Shown here: positions 1-11,140 of the stretch, piece after piece
Position numbering within the stretch: the first letter of the stretch is position 1
Layout of the letters: the number at the start of each line of letters is the position of its first letter
Origin: Gari tellinella
Taxonomy: Eukaryota; Mollusca; Bivalvia; Cardiida; Psammobiidae
Length of the DNA stretch: 64,000 bases
Direction of reading: 5' to 3'
Assembly: GCA_922989275.2 (NCBI GenBank)
Contig: OV277864.1
Coordinates: 21,711,550-21,775,549 of the forward strand
The notes under the pieces: generated by a model
Databases searched by the model: none
Seen by the model: the letters and a program-made list of their open reading frames with translations, nothing else
Told to the model about the DNA's origin: nothing
Translations under genes and position numbers: made by a program

Positions 1-139
1 ACAGTTTGAATCCAGATCAGACGCCGCGTTATGCTGTTTGCAAATGTACGCCAATTTCTCTCCCTTTAACGACTCCCTCCGAACAACGCACATAATTGTT
101 GTCTCCCATTGGATGTCGTTGTAGAGAGGGAGCGCTGTA
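1..139 (+). repeat. MITE family D, right-hand part
   Basis: It begins inside a GATCAGACGCC palindrome arm and continues through a block ending CGTTGTAGAGAGGGAGCGCTGTA. The same block ends the copies at 31768-32047 and 51498-51840. It is cut by the window edge, so its left end is unseen. Confidence 0.6.
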
Positions 140-294
140 TTATCATACGACGTGCCAATGCGAGTATTTCAATTGTATTTCCTGAAGTGAAAGTTGTTGG
201 TCAAATGTCATTGAATCTGACGTGCAACAACCGACACCGTGCATCAGGTGACAGCTCGGCGGTGGGGGCGTTATCAGGCACACATATGGGCGTG

Positions 295-493
295 ACTGCT
301 AAAACTAATATGTATTGTCCAAACATTTTGGAGCCAGATCAGACGCCGAGTAACTAGGCGTCTGACCAGGCTCCAAACTGTTGCCACACAGATTAGAATA
401 AATAGTCAGAGTTTATTAGTTCTACATTTTATTGAAATGCGTCTGCCTTTCATTTACGTTTAAATGGGAAATAATAACGTATTCCCTATTGTA
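295..493 (+). repeat. MITE-A, degenerate 5'-truncated copy
   Basis: It retains the GCTAAAAC block, the palindrome GGAGCCAGATCAGACGCC with its partner arm, and a right end CGTATTCCCTATTGTA resembling the MITE-A terminus. The left terminal repeat is missing. Confidence 0.55.
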
Positions 494-716
494 CAACATA
501 GATCACGATGAAGACACCAGCTTGTAATGATCGAGATAACAATTATTTATACAGACATTTTATGTCTGGTGTGTATACCGTAATGTCTACTCTTTAATCA
601 ATAAGCACACGGCGTGTAAACAAGAAAATAGTCTGATTAACCAGGATGTAAAAGTAAACAACGAGCAGTGAACCATAATATTTAGCGCAGACCACTTATT
701 TGTGGGGTGTGTGTGC
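494..716. other. No gene recognised
   Basis: AT-rich sequence with no open frame of note, no splice-supported exon and no repeat I could match inside the window. Confidence 0.4.
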
Positions 717-757
717 GTGGGGGGGGGGGGGGGGGGGAGGGGGGGGGGGGGAGGGGG
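717..757. repeat. Poly-G tract
   Basis: About 40 bases of almost uninterrupted G with two A interruptions. It directly abuts the left end of the family M element. It has G-quadruplex potential on the + strand, and its exact length is also prone to sequencing or assembly error. Confidence 0.85.
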
Positions 758-1362
758 GTGTATCTAACCCATAAGTATCAAAACAGCAGGCACTAGGTTT
801 GAACAATATGGATCCTCGAATATAAAAAATATGCTTTTTATAGGGCATGATTTTATTAGATTTTTTATTTTATGAAAAAAAAGTAAAAAAGTTTGAAAAT
901 GAAATAGTTCTAGTATTAAACTTTTTCTTATATTCTACCAAATAAAAGCCAGTGCTAAGGCAGTTCAAAATATGAAAAGAAATTGAAAGGTCAGTGTTGA
1001 AAATTTTGAGTTATTAAAGTAAAAAGAGTTATCTCCCCTTACAAAATTTACAAAAAAGTACCATATCGATGATATTTAGAGCTTTATAAATTTCACATTT
1101 GGTGCCTGTTTTCTCTTACATTAGTTTTTGTATGAAGAAATACTACCATAGATAGGAAATAAATAACACTAAAACAAATTATCATATTTGATTTCATTTA
1201 AAATGGATTTTATTGAAGCGGGCTGTTTGAAAAGGACAAAATAAGAGAAAGTGGGTGGGGTAAATTTTACTTGGCCATGGAGCCAACTGTTGTTCACCAA
1301 AATGTACACGTTTTCATATACGTTGAACATTTCTTAAATTCATGACATTGATACACCCTTAA
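756..1362 (-). mobile_element. Family M TTAA element, internally deleted
   Basis: This is the reverse complement of the element at 22696-23642, with which it shares long near-identical stretches (for example the region around GGTGCCTGTT). Both ends are present: GGGTGTATC at the left and GATACACCC followed by TTAA at the right. About 300 bp of the interior next to the left end is missing. It is non-coding, so presumably mobilised by an enzyme encoded elsewhere. Confidence 0.7.
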
Positions 1363-1555
1363 TTAGATGGAATGCAGTGCGTCGATGCTCCAGAGGGGCC
1401 CTGCACTTAATGGGAAGAAGAAGAAGAAGATGGAAATACCCCTAAATCGTGGAAAATGCCTAACTGTAAAGTAGATTCACGGTTCACTGCTCTCAGTTTA
1501 CCTATAGTATAAGTACTATCGTTGTAACCAAGATATTTGTGTAAACTTTTATAAA

Positions 1556-1757
1556 TTGACGAAGACGTTATTCTTTACCAACAAACGCGTTTTGCTAAAA
1601 TAATTATTTTCATTGCACACAGTTATGAGCAAGATCAGACACCGGGTAACCCGGTGAAACTGTTTGCCAATTAAATAAAAATAAATAATTTGAAATTCAA
1701 AATGCTGTCATTTTCAACACTTAAGTACATTGCGTTTGTCTTTTGTTTCGTTTATAC
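1556..1757 (+). repeat. MITE-A, heavily decayed copy
   Basis: It keeps, in order, GTTATTCTTTACCAA, the ACGCGTTTTGCTAAAA block, a shortened palindrome around CCGGGTAACCCGG, and a TTGCGTTTG stretch. Terminal repeats are eroded. Confidence 0.45.
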
Positions 1758-1766
1758 TGAGGGGAA

Positions 1767-2113
1767 TACAGTGCTCACTCTCTACAACAGCACGCAATGA
1801 AAGAAATAGATACATGTAGTACATGCTGTTCGAAGGGAGTTGTTATTGGGAGGGAAACATAAAACCCTGAGATGACATTTGCAAACAGATTTAAACCAGA
1901 TTAGAAGAGCTTCTGATCTTGGTTCAAACTGTTTGTCTCTTGTCTTTATTTTTCTTCTGTCAAAATGTGCAATTCGTAACTTTGAGAAAAAGCAGTGAAC
2001 GACAATTTAAGAAAGGTTAGTCATAAGTGTTTGTTTGGGGAACAGCCGCAACAATTATTGTCAGAAAGGAATATTTTTCGGAGGGCCGTTGTAAGGAGAG
2101 AGTACCGCAGTGT
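1767..2113 (+). mobile_element. MITE family D, full-length copy
   Basis: The left end TACAGTGCTCACTCTCTACAA and the right end GTTGTAAGGAGAGAGTACCG are inverted relatives of each other. The centre holds a decayed palindrome (AGATTTAAACCAGATTAG and its partner). It is about 347 bp and has no coding capacity. The TA at the left edge suggests a TA target duplication, but this is not firm. Confidence 0.5.
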
Positions 2114-2419
2114 GAGCTCTCGCAAATGTGAATTCATGTTTTTATATACATTTTAGATTTATGATTTAGAAAGGCAGAGTTTGATTTGTGTGTGTACTAT
2201 TTTTAACCGAAAAAAGGCAACAGTGCTGTAAACAACTAGCATAGATTTGATCATAAGCGGTCTTTTCAGTTGTTTGACCGGTTTGCACTACATATTTTCA
2301 GATATAGTTTACCGAATATTACGATTAAATTAATCACTGCTATGATGTCATATGATGTAAACAATTGCTGTCTACTTCTATATCTCAGTTTTTGATCTAA
2401 TTTATATTGAAGTGAGTTC

Positions 2420-2484
2420 AAAACAGTTTGGATCCTAGTCAGACGCCGCGTTACGCGGCGTCTGACTAGGACCCAAACTATTTG
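2420..2484. repeat. Core palindrome, isolated copy
   Basis: A near-perfect inverted repeat: CAGTTTGGATCCTAGTCAGA pairs with a right arm carrying TCTGACTAGGACCCAAACT around a CGCGTTACGCG centre. The TAGTC variant is present in both arms, so the arms have changed together. Confidence 0.75.
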
Positions 2485-2641
2485 AAATTCAACCTTAACG
2501 TTTGGTTAATGGCACGGGACAGTTTAACGGTGAGTATACGTATATATAATACCGATATAGTATAAAGCGAAGGTGTGAGAGATGATAATTACATGGTTAG
2601 CGAGTGATTGCAATGAAAGCCAGAAATAATGTAGAAGCTTA

Positions 2642-2849
2642 TTAACCCTTTCACTGCCATGGCGTCAGCAAGTAAAAACAATTGTCACCTGCTCATGTTT
2701 CTAAAATTTAACTTTTTGGTATTTTGATATCAGAGATATTGAAATGAATGGCAAACAGTTTGGATCCTGATCAGACGCCGCGTCACGTGGCGTCTGATCA
2801 GGATTCAAACTGTTTGCAAATTACTCTTGCAAGGCAGTGAAGGGGTTAA
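2642..2849. mobile_element. piggyBac-like MITE (TTAA)
   Basis: Bounded by TTAACCCTTTCACTGCC and its inverse GGCAGTGAAGGGGTTAA, with TTAA on both sides. TTAA target sites and CCC-starting ends are typical of piggyBac-type elements. The interior carries the GATCAGACGCC palindrome near the right end. About 208 bp, non-coding. Confidence 0.75.
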
Positions 2850-2947
2850 GGCGTTTGTATTGTCATTCTTATCCTATTTTTGTTTTATTTGACGCTTAAA
2901 ACAAGGTCGATTGTACAAATGTATTTGACTTATTCGACACTTATGTA

Positions 2948-3118
2948 CTACAGTGTTCCTTCTCAAAAACACCAACTAATGGGAGACAAAGATTGTTTGC
3001 GTTGGGCGGATGATGTTGTTATAGGGAGGAAAATGAGACATGGCTTACATGTGCGAACAGCTTGAACCTAGAGATCTTACGTCGCGTTGCGCTCCGTCTG
3101 ATATAGATCGAGCTGATT
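2948..3118 (-). repeat. MITE family D fragment
   Basis: Reverse-complement relative of the right half of 51498-51840: TACAGTGTTCC end, AATGGGAGACAA block, and a decayed palindrome arm. It stops where the LINE remnant begins. Confidence 0.5.
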
Positions 3119-3139
3119 GTCACTCGTCATTATATATGT

Positions 3140-5210
3140 TAGGCTCAATAGGAATCGCTCGGAACTCGTCCACTCAAAATACGGATTAAAACCAGGGGAC
3201 CCGAACTCACCTCTGATCTTCATGATGTTCATCAATGATATAAACCAAAGCATAAATACAAATTAAGAAAGTATTTTCATTGAAGCTGATATAGATTTTT
3301 TTTAATTCTCTACGCCGACGACCAAGCAGTCTTTGTTACATATCCAGAAACACTACAGGCTATGTTATCCGATATTGAAACGTATTGTAATATGTGAGGT
3401 CTCGCTGTAAATTGCGCAAAAACCAACGTTATGATATTTGAGAAGGGTAGACACACAAACTACGACTTTTATATGTGTAATGAAAAACTTGAAATAGTGA
3501 CGTCATTTAAATACCTTGGATTATACTTTTACAAAAATGGAGGCTGGTTTCGTACTCAAAAGTCTATTGCTGAGCATTCTTCTTTTGCGTTTCTCAATTT
3601 ATTTTTTGTCCTTAATCCAGTCGAATTGCCGACTTCTGATAAATGCAAATTATTTGACATTCTAGTAGGATCCGTCCTTAACTATAGTGCGGAAATTTGA
3701 GGAGATCACGAAGCAAGGGATATTGAAAAAGTCCATACAAAATTTTGTCGCAAAATTCTATGTGTATGACAATCAACTAGCCTGATATGTATTTATGGCG
3801 AATTAGGCAGAGTACATTTAGATGTGACCAGGGGGCCTCCGTGGCCTAGTGGTATAGTCACTGTGACTAACATCATTCAGCTCCTCACCGCTGTGAGTTC
3901 GAATCCCAGCAGGGTCTTTCGGATTTTTCATGTGAGGAAGCCTTCCAGCTGGCTTGCGGAAGGTCGGTGGTTCTATCCAGTTGTCGAGTTGTGCCTGAAA
4001 CAGTGCATAAAGGGCTTCTGGGATCTTCCTCCACCTGTAATTAGGTGGACGTCGCGATATGACTGAAATACTGTTGAAAGCGTCGTAAAATCAAAACAAA
4101 TCAAATCAAATTTAGAATCTACATGTGTCCAGAAAAATTGGTATGTTAAGATGTTAAGATTGGTATAAATCAATAAAAATGAATAATACTGAAATCCCAA
4201 AAATAATATATCTTATATTAAAACGTGATGCTGAAAATAATGTTACCTACGGAAATCATAATTGGGCGTGGCAAATAAAGTGCTTGTTAGACTCACATGG
4301 ATTAAGCTATGTGTGGCTAAATCAAGATGTCTTACTGTACTCTTTTAAAATGATTAAACTAAGAATATTAGATATTTATAAGCAAACTTGGTATAGTGAA
4401 ATAAATAATTCTCCAAGACTAATAACTTACTGTCGCTTTAAGCATACTTTTGAACAAGAACCTTATTTAAATATTATCACAGAAACCAAATTTAGAATTG
4501 CGTTAACTAAATTTAGAGTATCAGCAAATAATTTAGCAATTGAAAAGGGACGATATACCAACATTCCAAGAGAAAACAGAACATGCATTTTATGTAATTC
4601 AGGTGCTATTGAGAACGAATATCATTTTCTTCTGGTCTGTACTCAATTCACCGATTTAAGAAGAAAATATTTTAAAAGCTTTTATTGTCGCTGGCCAACA
4701 CGGACAACGTTTGATATGCTTATGTCTTCTAATTCCATAAAGGTTTTAAATAATTTAAGTAAATACATATATTACGCTGAAAAACGAAGATCTACGTTTG
4801 AGTGATAAAATGCAAGTAAGAATGACTAAACAAACCACTGTAAACATTTGCAATTGTTTGGATGTACAGTCGGTCTTGTATTAAATGACCAAGCAGTAAT
4901 ACATATTTGGTTAACCCTGGGGACAGGTGGATACTTGGTGCAGAGCCCGAATAATGCGGAGAGCTCCCATCGGAGCTCTCAGCATTGTTCTGTTCTGCAT
5001 ATGACTGTCACCTGTTACATTAATCGATGGTCGCTTGATACAGCACTGGCATGATTTGAATTAGATCCTGTATTTAACAGAATTTATTTGCTCCTGCAAA
5101 TGACATGTTTATTTCTCGTTACAATAATTTCATTACTTTGTATGTATTGTAGGCTAAAGAACATTCATGTAATGTCTAATGCTGAAATAAATTGTATTGT
5201 ATTTTATTGT
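3140..5210 (+). pseudogene. Dead non-LTR retrotransposon (LINE) 3' half
   Basis: Conceptual translation shows the end of a reverse transcriptase: GLKPGDPNSPLIFMMFINDI near 3200, then LYADDQAVFVT near 3320 (the YxDD catalytic box), then a long C-terminal region at 3431-3790 and 4179-4805 ending with a CCHC-type cluster (C-x2-C-x8-H-x4-C, near 4590-4650). Several stops and frameshifts break it. Two stops lie where a tryptophan is expected (CNM-stop-GL and AEI-stop-GD), each by TGG to TGA. A SINE at about 3829-4098 interrupts the frame within the GELGR motif. A GAAATAAATTGTATTG tail near 5190 probably marks the 3' end. The 5' half (endonuclease, RT fingers) is absent. The clade cannot be assigned with confidence. 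Confidence 0.8.
3829..4098 (+). mobile_element. tRNA-derived SINE inside the LINE
   Basis: The head carries RNA polymerase III-type boxes: TGGCCTAGTGGTATAG (A box) and GTTCGAATCCC (B box). It is followed by a conserved body (GGAAGCCTTCCAGCTGGC) and an A-rich tail AAATCAAAACAAATCAAATC. ATTTAGA flanks both sides and could be a short target duplication. The body resembles SINEs widespread in molluscs (from memory). It is not a functional tRNA gene because the 3' acceptor half is missing. Confidence 0.75.
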
Positions 5211-5293
5211 ATATTTCTTTTGACCAAATGTTCACTAACGGCGATTTTAAGCAGACGATATTGCAACGGTTACACTGTTTCACATAATTATCT

Positions 5294-5372
5294 TGTTTGG
5301 GGAACAGCGACAAACATTGCTGTAAGGAAGGAGTCGTTGTTGGCAGGGCCGTTGTAAGGAAGGAGCATTGTA
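5294..5372 (+). repeat. MITE family D terminal fragment
   Basis: TTTGGGGAACAGCGACAAAC followed by GTTGTAAGGAAGGAGCATTGTA matches the right end of 1767-2113. The rest of the element is not visible. Confidence 0.5.
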
Positions 5373-5518
5373 GATAATAATTATACTAGTGTAACTATAT
5401 TGATATGTTATAAAATGGAAGTAATTATGTTTGTAAGTGTTAAATAACTGAAATATGAATACCAATATGTTGAAGCAGTAGATGGTGGGTTAGTTTCGCA
5501 AGTAATTTTGTTGGAATA

Positions 5519-5756
5519 TTAACACTTTCACTTTCAATGATGCTTAAAAGCGCGTTTGTAAACAATTTGGATCTTGATCAGACGCCACGACTTATCAGGA
5601 TTCAAACTGTTTAACACTCTTTGTTATTGTTTTCGGTCATTCTGCCTTATTTTGTAACTTTGAAACGACATTACAAAACAACACAATTGAAGCAGACGAC
5701 AATGAAACGGTGAAGGGGTAGACATCTCACGAAAATGATGGTAGTGAAAGGGTTAT
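5519..5756. mobile_element. piggyBac-like MITE, decayed palindrome
   Basis: Left TTAACACTTTCACTTTCAATG and right TAGTGAAAGGGTTAT are inverted ends; the right TTAA has become TTAT. Internally it has a shortened palindrome (GATCAGACGCC, then a deleted partner) and the conserved block TTGAAGCAGACGACAATGAA found in other family members. Confidence 0.65.
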
Positions 5757-5953
5757 TCACATTGTTTTTTCGAAAAACAATCTTTGTTTGTTGTTTGGCG
5801 TTCACAGGACAAATTAAACACGTAACATAAAGTAAATAAAACAAAAAGAAATTACAACATTATTATAGTATGTGTAAGAAAGATAAAGGAACAAAATTAA
5901 AACAGTAGTGAATACCAAATATAGTTAGTGCTACTGTATTTGGGTATCCTTGG

Positions 5954-6206
5954 TACGGTAGAGAAAACGTTATTCTTTCCCAATAAACGCGTTAACGCTA
6001 AAACTGTTATTTCCAGTGCAAACAATTTGGAGCCAGATCCGACGCCGGGTGACCCGGTGTCTGATCTTGCTCCAAACGGTTTGCCGCTCAGATTAAAATC
6101 GATGGTCAGAATTATAAAAAAAAATTGCCATTTACTACATTATAGTGTTTTGCGTTTGCGTTTCGTTTGCGTTTAAACGGGAAAGAATAACGGTTTCTTC
6201 ACTGTA
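5954..6206 (+). mobile_element. MITE-A copy
   Basis: Ends TACGGTAGAGAAAACG and TTTCTTCACTGTA are degenerate versions of the CAGTGGAGAAT terminus. Between them lie the ACGCGTTAACGCTAAAAC block, the palindrome, and the GTTTAAACGGGAAAGAATAA block in standard order. Confidence 0.7.
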
Positions 6207-6584
6207 TATGTATGGAATGCGTTCATGAGTCATTTTAGGTGAGCCAAATAGGAATAAATTAGATTTGAGTGAATAGAACATTTTTATGGTATGAACGACA
6301 ATATGTAGACAGGTTGTATACATGCTGCACTGTTCTAGTTTTCTAACTTACGAATATCTTCTTTTTTCACAACGTGTCATACATGTATATAGGCTGCATG
6401 CCGAAGTTTCAAATGTTCCAAATACTCAAAGTCAGTGATGGCGTTAAATCATGAACAAAGCATTGGATATTTGTACAAATTGGCAAACAGGTCATACTCT
6501 GTCAGATTGCTAACTTAGGATGATTTTGAACAGGGTTTACACTGTTTGCATAGAGCACGACTACTCACAGGTAAAGTGCCTACT

Positions 6585-6751
6585 ATTGTCGAAACTTAAA
6601 ATTTGAATTTCGAATTATCCATGTTTCTTAAGTTGATTTTCGGAAACTCGATCTCTCTCAAGTTGAATATACCTATAATTTTAGTTTAAAGTTAAAACGC
6701 CACTCATTAGACTTAACCACACTTTAACGCTGAAATACGGGTACATGCGGC
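6585..6751 (+). repeat. Decayed family J element
   Basis: It contains GTCGAAACTTAAAAT near the left and AAGTTAAAACGCC and TGAAATACGGGTA further right, matching pieces of the better-preserved foldback at 50401-50596. The ends are not recognisable. Confidence 0.3.
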
Positions 6752-6999
6752 ATAACCCTATTACTCTCAATGACTCCATAAAGCGCGTTTGCAAACATTT
6801 TGGGTCCTGATCAGACGCCGCGTTACGCGGCTTCTGGTCAGGACCCAAACTGTTTGACACTTTTATCGATATTTATTAAGTAATACAACCTTAAATCTAA
6901 GTTTAAAACGTATCTTGCAGACAACAGTTCTGAAGCGGACGACAATAAAGCAGTCAAGGGGTAAATATCTCCCAAATAATTTAATCATGAAAGGGTTAA
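6752..6999. mobile_element. piggyBac-like MITE
   Basis: Left ATAACCCTATTACTCTCAAT and right ATCATGAAAGGGTTAA. The palindrome is GGGTCCTGATCAGACGCC with a partner carrying GGTCAGGACCC. The GAAGCGGACGACAATAAAG block is present, as in the copies at 5519 and 15590. Confidence 0.7.
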
Positions 7000-7224
7000 G
7001 CGAGTTCGACATATCGGTGTTCGGATGTTTTTTGTAAGTGATAAAGTACTCATCGTTTGTGTACAGTGTGTTAATGTGGTAATATATTCTTTATACGAGC
7101 GGGTCCACACAGAAATAAAGAAGACACCACCTTCAGTAAAATGCATTGATACATATTTAAATGGGCTAACCAATATCATGCTATATTATCCAGATATTCC
7201 GGATTTGATCAAGTACAGAGATGT

Positions 7225-7440
7225 TAACCTGTCCCAATAAACGTAATTATGTAAAATCAATTATCTCCAACAGTTTTGAACTAGTTCAGGTGCAAGGTAA
7301 TCCGGCTTCTTATCAATGTTAAATATGTTTGCAAAAAGATAGAAATAGATCCGGGTAATTTCCCAAAAGTTGTCATTCTCTACAATTTACTGCATTGCGT
7401 TTGCGTTAAATTTTGTTTAGATTTAAATGAAAAAACTGTA
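7225..7440 (+). repeat. MITE-A, heavily decayed copy
   Basis: It retains CCCAATAAACG, then AACAGTTTTGAACTAG, CCAAAAGTTGTCATTCTCTA, and TGCATTGCGTTTGCG in the standard MITE-A order. Ends and palindrome are eroded. Confidence 0.4.
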
Positions 7441-7791
7441 AATCAAGCTCGTTAAATCAAGCTCGTTTCGTCGTTGAAGAAAACTGTAAACGTTTGGATT
7501 CTAGTGACACTGGGTTCTTTGCCACTAATCTGGATATAAACTTATTAAAAGTTTTAGCTGAGCGGCTTGTTGCATGAAAAAGAAACCATGTTAATGTTGA
7601 TATTGGTGCCTTTGTTTTTTAATGTACTCCTGTGCTCCCTCAATAAAATACTTATCTCTTTTATAACCAGTTTTATTTTGAATTTTCGTCCGTTAAAGAA
7701 CATTTCTCTTACTATACGGCATATATAAGCACATTTTGGTTCCCTTTAATCCGTTAGCCTGTTTGTAGTTTTGATCACAAGTGAATTCTTA

Positions 7792-7861
7792 AAGCAGGTT
7801 GAAAGTAAAGCAGAATGCGCCTTAAGGCGCAATTTGCTTTATTTTCAGTCTGCTTTAAGCT
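7792..7861. repeat. Family F palindrome (AAAGCAGG hairpin)
   Basis: CTTAAAGCAGGTTGAAAGTA pairs with a right arm carrying TTTTCAGTCTGCTTTAAG around GCGCCTTAAGGCGC. A second hairpin type, unrelated to the GATCAGACGCC core, it recurs at 21547, 21855, 26938, 50970 and 58853. Confidence 0.8.
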
Positions 7862-8045
7862 ACCATCTGCTACAAAAAATCTTACCGTACATGTTCATGA
7901 CTGTAAATATTGGAAATATTTTTTTCAGTGGAGAAATAAATTGAAGGCGTAAAATGGTGTACTTATTGGGTGATGGGTTGAAACAGTACATACCCAGACA
8001 AAGTTGCACGTGATGTGTACATTCTTTCATGTGAGCCAATGCCAT

Positions 8046-8668
8046 GGTTCAGGTGATAGATATTCATAGTGTCATTGAAGGAGTTTGATATATGAATATT
8101 AAGCAACTCTTGAAATTAACATTTGTGAGTTTGCCATATTGTTTCAAAAAGTGTTTTTTGGCGCTATTGATGTACCACTGTGAGCAATACTTCAAATTGT
8201 TTAACATTGGAAAAATACCACCGTTCAGATAATATAGTCATTCAATGATTATATATGCTTCCAATGGTAAATGAAGATTAACATCAATGTTACTGCCCTG
8301 AATGAACCAAAGAACAAGATAAACCCACTTTTTTGTAGAGCCGTACATGAAATAACGATGTAACTAGCCGGTTGTAATTATTTGCCGAGCCTTTTGCTAA
8401 TAGGTTTTATACCATGCAAATATAAACATTTTATTGAGCAGATATTATTTAGTACTGGTATATACGGTATGTTTGAAAGACTCAGTGATTTGTTTCGGTA
8501 CCGATTGATGTCATCATCTACGTCACCAGTTTTAAAGCTGTCGGTTGTTTATAATATTATGGTGGGTGGGGTAAAATGAGAAAAGTACATCGTGGCATCG
8601 TCCAAACTTAAACAATTGCGAAAGAAGTCGCTATTAAAACAACCTTTTATGATGTCTCTAACACACAT
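8046..8668. other. No gene recognised
   Basis: No exon-like frame with splice signals and no repeat matching elsewhere in the window. Confidence 0.4.
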
Positions 8669-8870
8669 GGGGTAATTGAAATTGATAATTTAATTAATTA
8701 ATAATTAATTCACAAAAGTGAAGTAATTGCAGATAATTCTTAATTGAGCACTATCTCAATTACTTTAATTGTAATTTAATCATTACTTTTTAAAACAGTG
8801 TGTTAATTTGTTTGTTAAATTGTTAATTGAATTTCAATTACTTTCCAATTAACCCTGCACAATATGTACA
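8669..8870. repeat. TTAATTAAT-rich block, left
   Basis: Very AT-rich, dominated by AATTTAATTAATTAATAATT and related words, starting GGGGTAATTGAAATTG. A similar block in inverse arrangement lies at 10198-10352, ending AAGTAATTGCACCC. Together they could bound one degenerate element of about 1.7 kb. This is an inference from base composition and the GGG/CCC edges. Confidence 0.4.
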
Positions 8871-8880
8871 TGATTTGGAA

Positions 8881-10195
8881 CAATAACATTCTGAATGCAT
8901 ATTGAAAACAAGATAAGCCTATTTATACATTTTCTAAGCATATTCATGTTAGTTTTAAAGATTGACTTCATCTTAGTTTAAACATTTAATTCCATAATAT
9001 TTACAAACTGACATGAGTGAAAACACATATAATAATGAAAAAGATTAGATTCAAAGCTTATTGTGGTCTTCTCTATGTTGTCAATAACCTATAAGTATAA
9101 ATGCTGCAAATGTGGTAATGCTTGAACAGCTTTAATTCTCAGGTCAATAAAACATGATTTTGTTAAAAAGGGTGTTATTAAAATACATGCATGTTGTTGT
9201 TGTAACTTCATCATGGATGGACATAGATCCTTATTAGCTGCAACAATACATGCACCATGAGGCAATACCCAATATTTTTAGCTAGCTCTTATTCTCAATT
9301 TGCAAAATCGAATTGCTTAACCCTTACTGGAGGTGCTCATTGACCAAATAGATTTTGGAAATATGATATGCATTCATTTCACTTGAAAATTCAGTTTGAA
9401 TCCAGATCAAGTCACACAAAGATTCCAACAGTTTAAACTTCATTTTATTTATGTGAAAGTATTAGACAGAAATGCAAGTGTTTCTTCAAGACTACAGATG
9501 ACAACTTTGCTGTCAAAATTCACTGAAGGTGTATTGGGTTAAATGTCATTCATCAAGCCATACATCACCTGATTAAGAAAGGGCCAGGTGACAGTTGTAT
9601 TCTATACACAAAGCTATTTTTCACACATTGGCCACTGGGCAGTCCAAGTGACTCATTAAGTTTTAATGTTGCCATCTGCTGATAGTGTCAGGGATCCAGA
9701 TAAGGGGAGTATTTGGAGACTAAAATCTTTATGCCTGCTCAAAACCCTATGGTGCATAGTAATTTCCATTGGAATTGTTTCGTTGGAATTTCCATTGGAA
9801 TTGTTTCGTTGGGATGATTCTAATGCATAGTCTCACCAATGGGTTTTGTTTAAACATAAATAGAAAATGTTGGAAATATTTAGTTTAACCCCCTTATGTG
9901 TGGCGCTGCCATGATGTGTCATCTGCTTTGAAAATTTGACAATTTCATAACAGCTCGGTATAAACAGCATTGATCCTGATCAGCTTCAAAATAACTCAAA
10001 GTCTGATCTGTTTCCATACTGGTTTCATAATTCTACATGGTTCTGATTGGCAGTGACATTTTCCAATGCATAGGATTGTGCCAAATAGTGAATAGAGCAG
10101 ACTTTTATCTGAGGACATCTTCAAAATCCTCAGATCTGGGTCTATATTATTTGCAATGAACTTATAAACTTGGATCATATAGTGTAACAGTGAAA
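8881..10195. other. Gene-poor sequence between AT-rich blocks
   Basis: No open frame or exon that I trust. It holds a degenerate palindrome arm near 9390-9435 (CAGTTTGAATCCAGATCAAG and a partial partner), an imperfect direct repeat at 9765-9810 (TTTCCATTGGAATTGTTTCG twice), and otherwise unmatched sequence. Confidence 0.4.
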
Positions 10196-10197
10196 CG

Positions 10198-10352
10198 TTA
10201 TTGTTAATTTAATTGATTAATAAGGTAAAGTAATTGAATCTAATCATTACTTTTGGAAAAACAGAGTAATTTAATTGGTAATTTAATTACATTTCATCCA
10301 ACTAATTGGTAATTTAATTAATTACTTTGCTAAGTAATTGCACCCATTTCTG
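10198..10352. repeat. TTAATTAAT-rich block, right
   Basis: Counterpart of the block at 8669-8870: repeated GGTAATTTAATTA words, ending AAGTAATTGCACCC. Confidence 0.4.
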
Positions 10353-10816
10353 GTCTCTAAGTTTGTTTTCGTCAAGTCATCATATGTTAAATTAAACAAT
10401 TCGGTGTATGCATATATGTCCTTCTGTTTCTAAATATACCATCGTCAAAATAGTCTCCGTTATATCGATCAAATATCTCACAATCTAAATAACGACATAA
10501 TGTAGCAACCCAATGTATGCAGAATCTACATGTTCAATGTATCAATATGTATGATATATCATTTAACATTCAACCATAAACACCGACTTCCACTCGCTTA
10601 TAGAACGGCGCTGTATTTACATAGGATACATAGTACGAGGTGGCATCCGCATCATCTATTGCAGTTTGATAATTTCGATTGGAGATAAAAAATACAATAT
10701 ATAAACTTTAAATATAAGGTTAAATTAATTACCCACGGGATCACATATCCACTCATGGGCCCGGCAACGCCTTGTCCCTGAGGGAATTTCTGAACCGTGT
10801 GTAATCATTCTTATGC

Positions 10817-11022
10817 TACAGTGGAGAATCTGTTATTCTTTCCCGTTTAAACGCAAAAGTACGCAAACGTACGCAAACGCAAAGCGCTAAAACGTAAAAA
10901 AGAACAACTTTTGGACAATTCTGATATTTCATGTTTATCTTGGCTCCAAACTGTTTGCACTGCAAATAATAGTTTTAGCGTAAACGCGTTTATTGGGAAA
11001 GAATAAGACCTTCTCCACTGTA
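10817..11022 (-). mobile_element. MITE-A copy with a deleted palindrome arm, upstream of peptide gene 1
   Basis: Perfect TACAGTGGAGAATCTGTTAT left end and TTCTCCACTGTA right end. One arm of the central palindrome is deleted: TTTATCTTGGCTCCAAAC joins directly, so the element is 206 bp instead of about 250. The right end lies 85 bp before the proposed start codon of peptide gene 1. Confidence 0.85.
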
Positions 11023-11106
11023 CCAGAAGACTCATAATATATTAATATGAGTATAGCCTTACACACGACTTGGAATCTCTCGATGGAGAAATCGTCTACT
11101 TTTAAG

Positions 11107-11140
11107 ATGGAAAAATATCTGAATTTGATCATATCTAGAG
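11107..11140 (+). CDS. Peptide gene 1, exon 1 (signal peptide start)
   Basis: Codes for MEKYLNLIISR plus one base, then the donor GTTGGTTT. The 34-nt length and phase equal those of exon 1 of gene 2, and AAGATGG precedes both starts. Confidence 0.75.

Noticed and set aside
2420..2484. CRISPR array or bacterial terminators suggested by repeated palindromes
   Set aside because: The palindromes are dispersed over 64 kb inside transposon ends in a genome with introns; there are no regular spacers and no prokaryotic genes.
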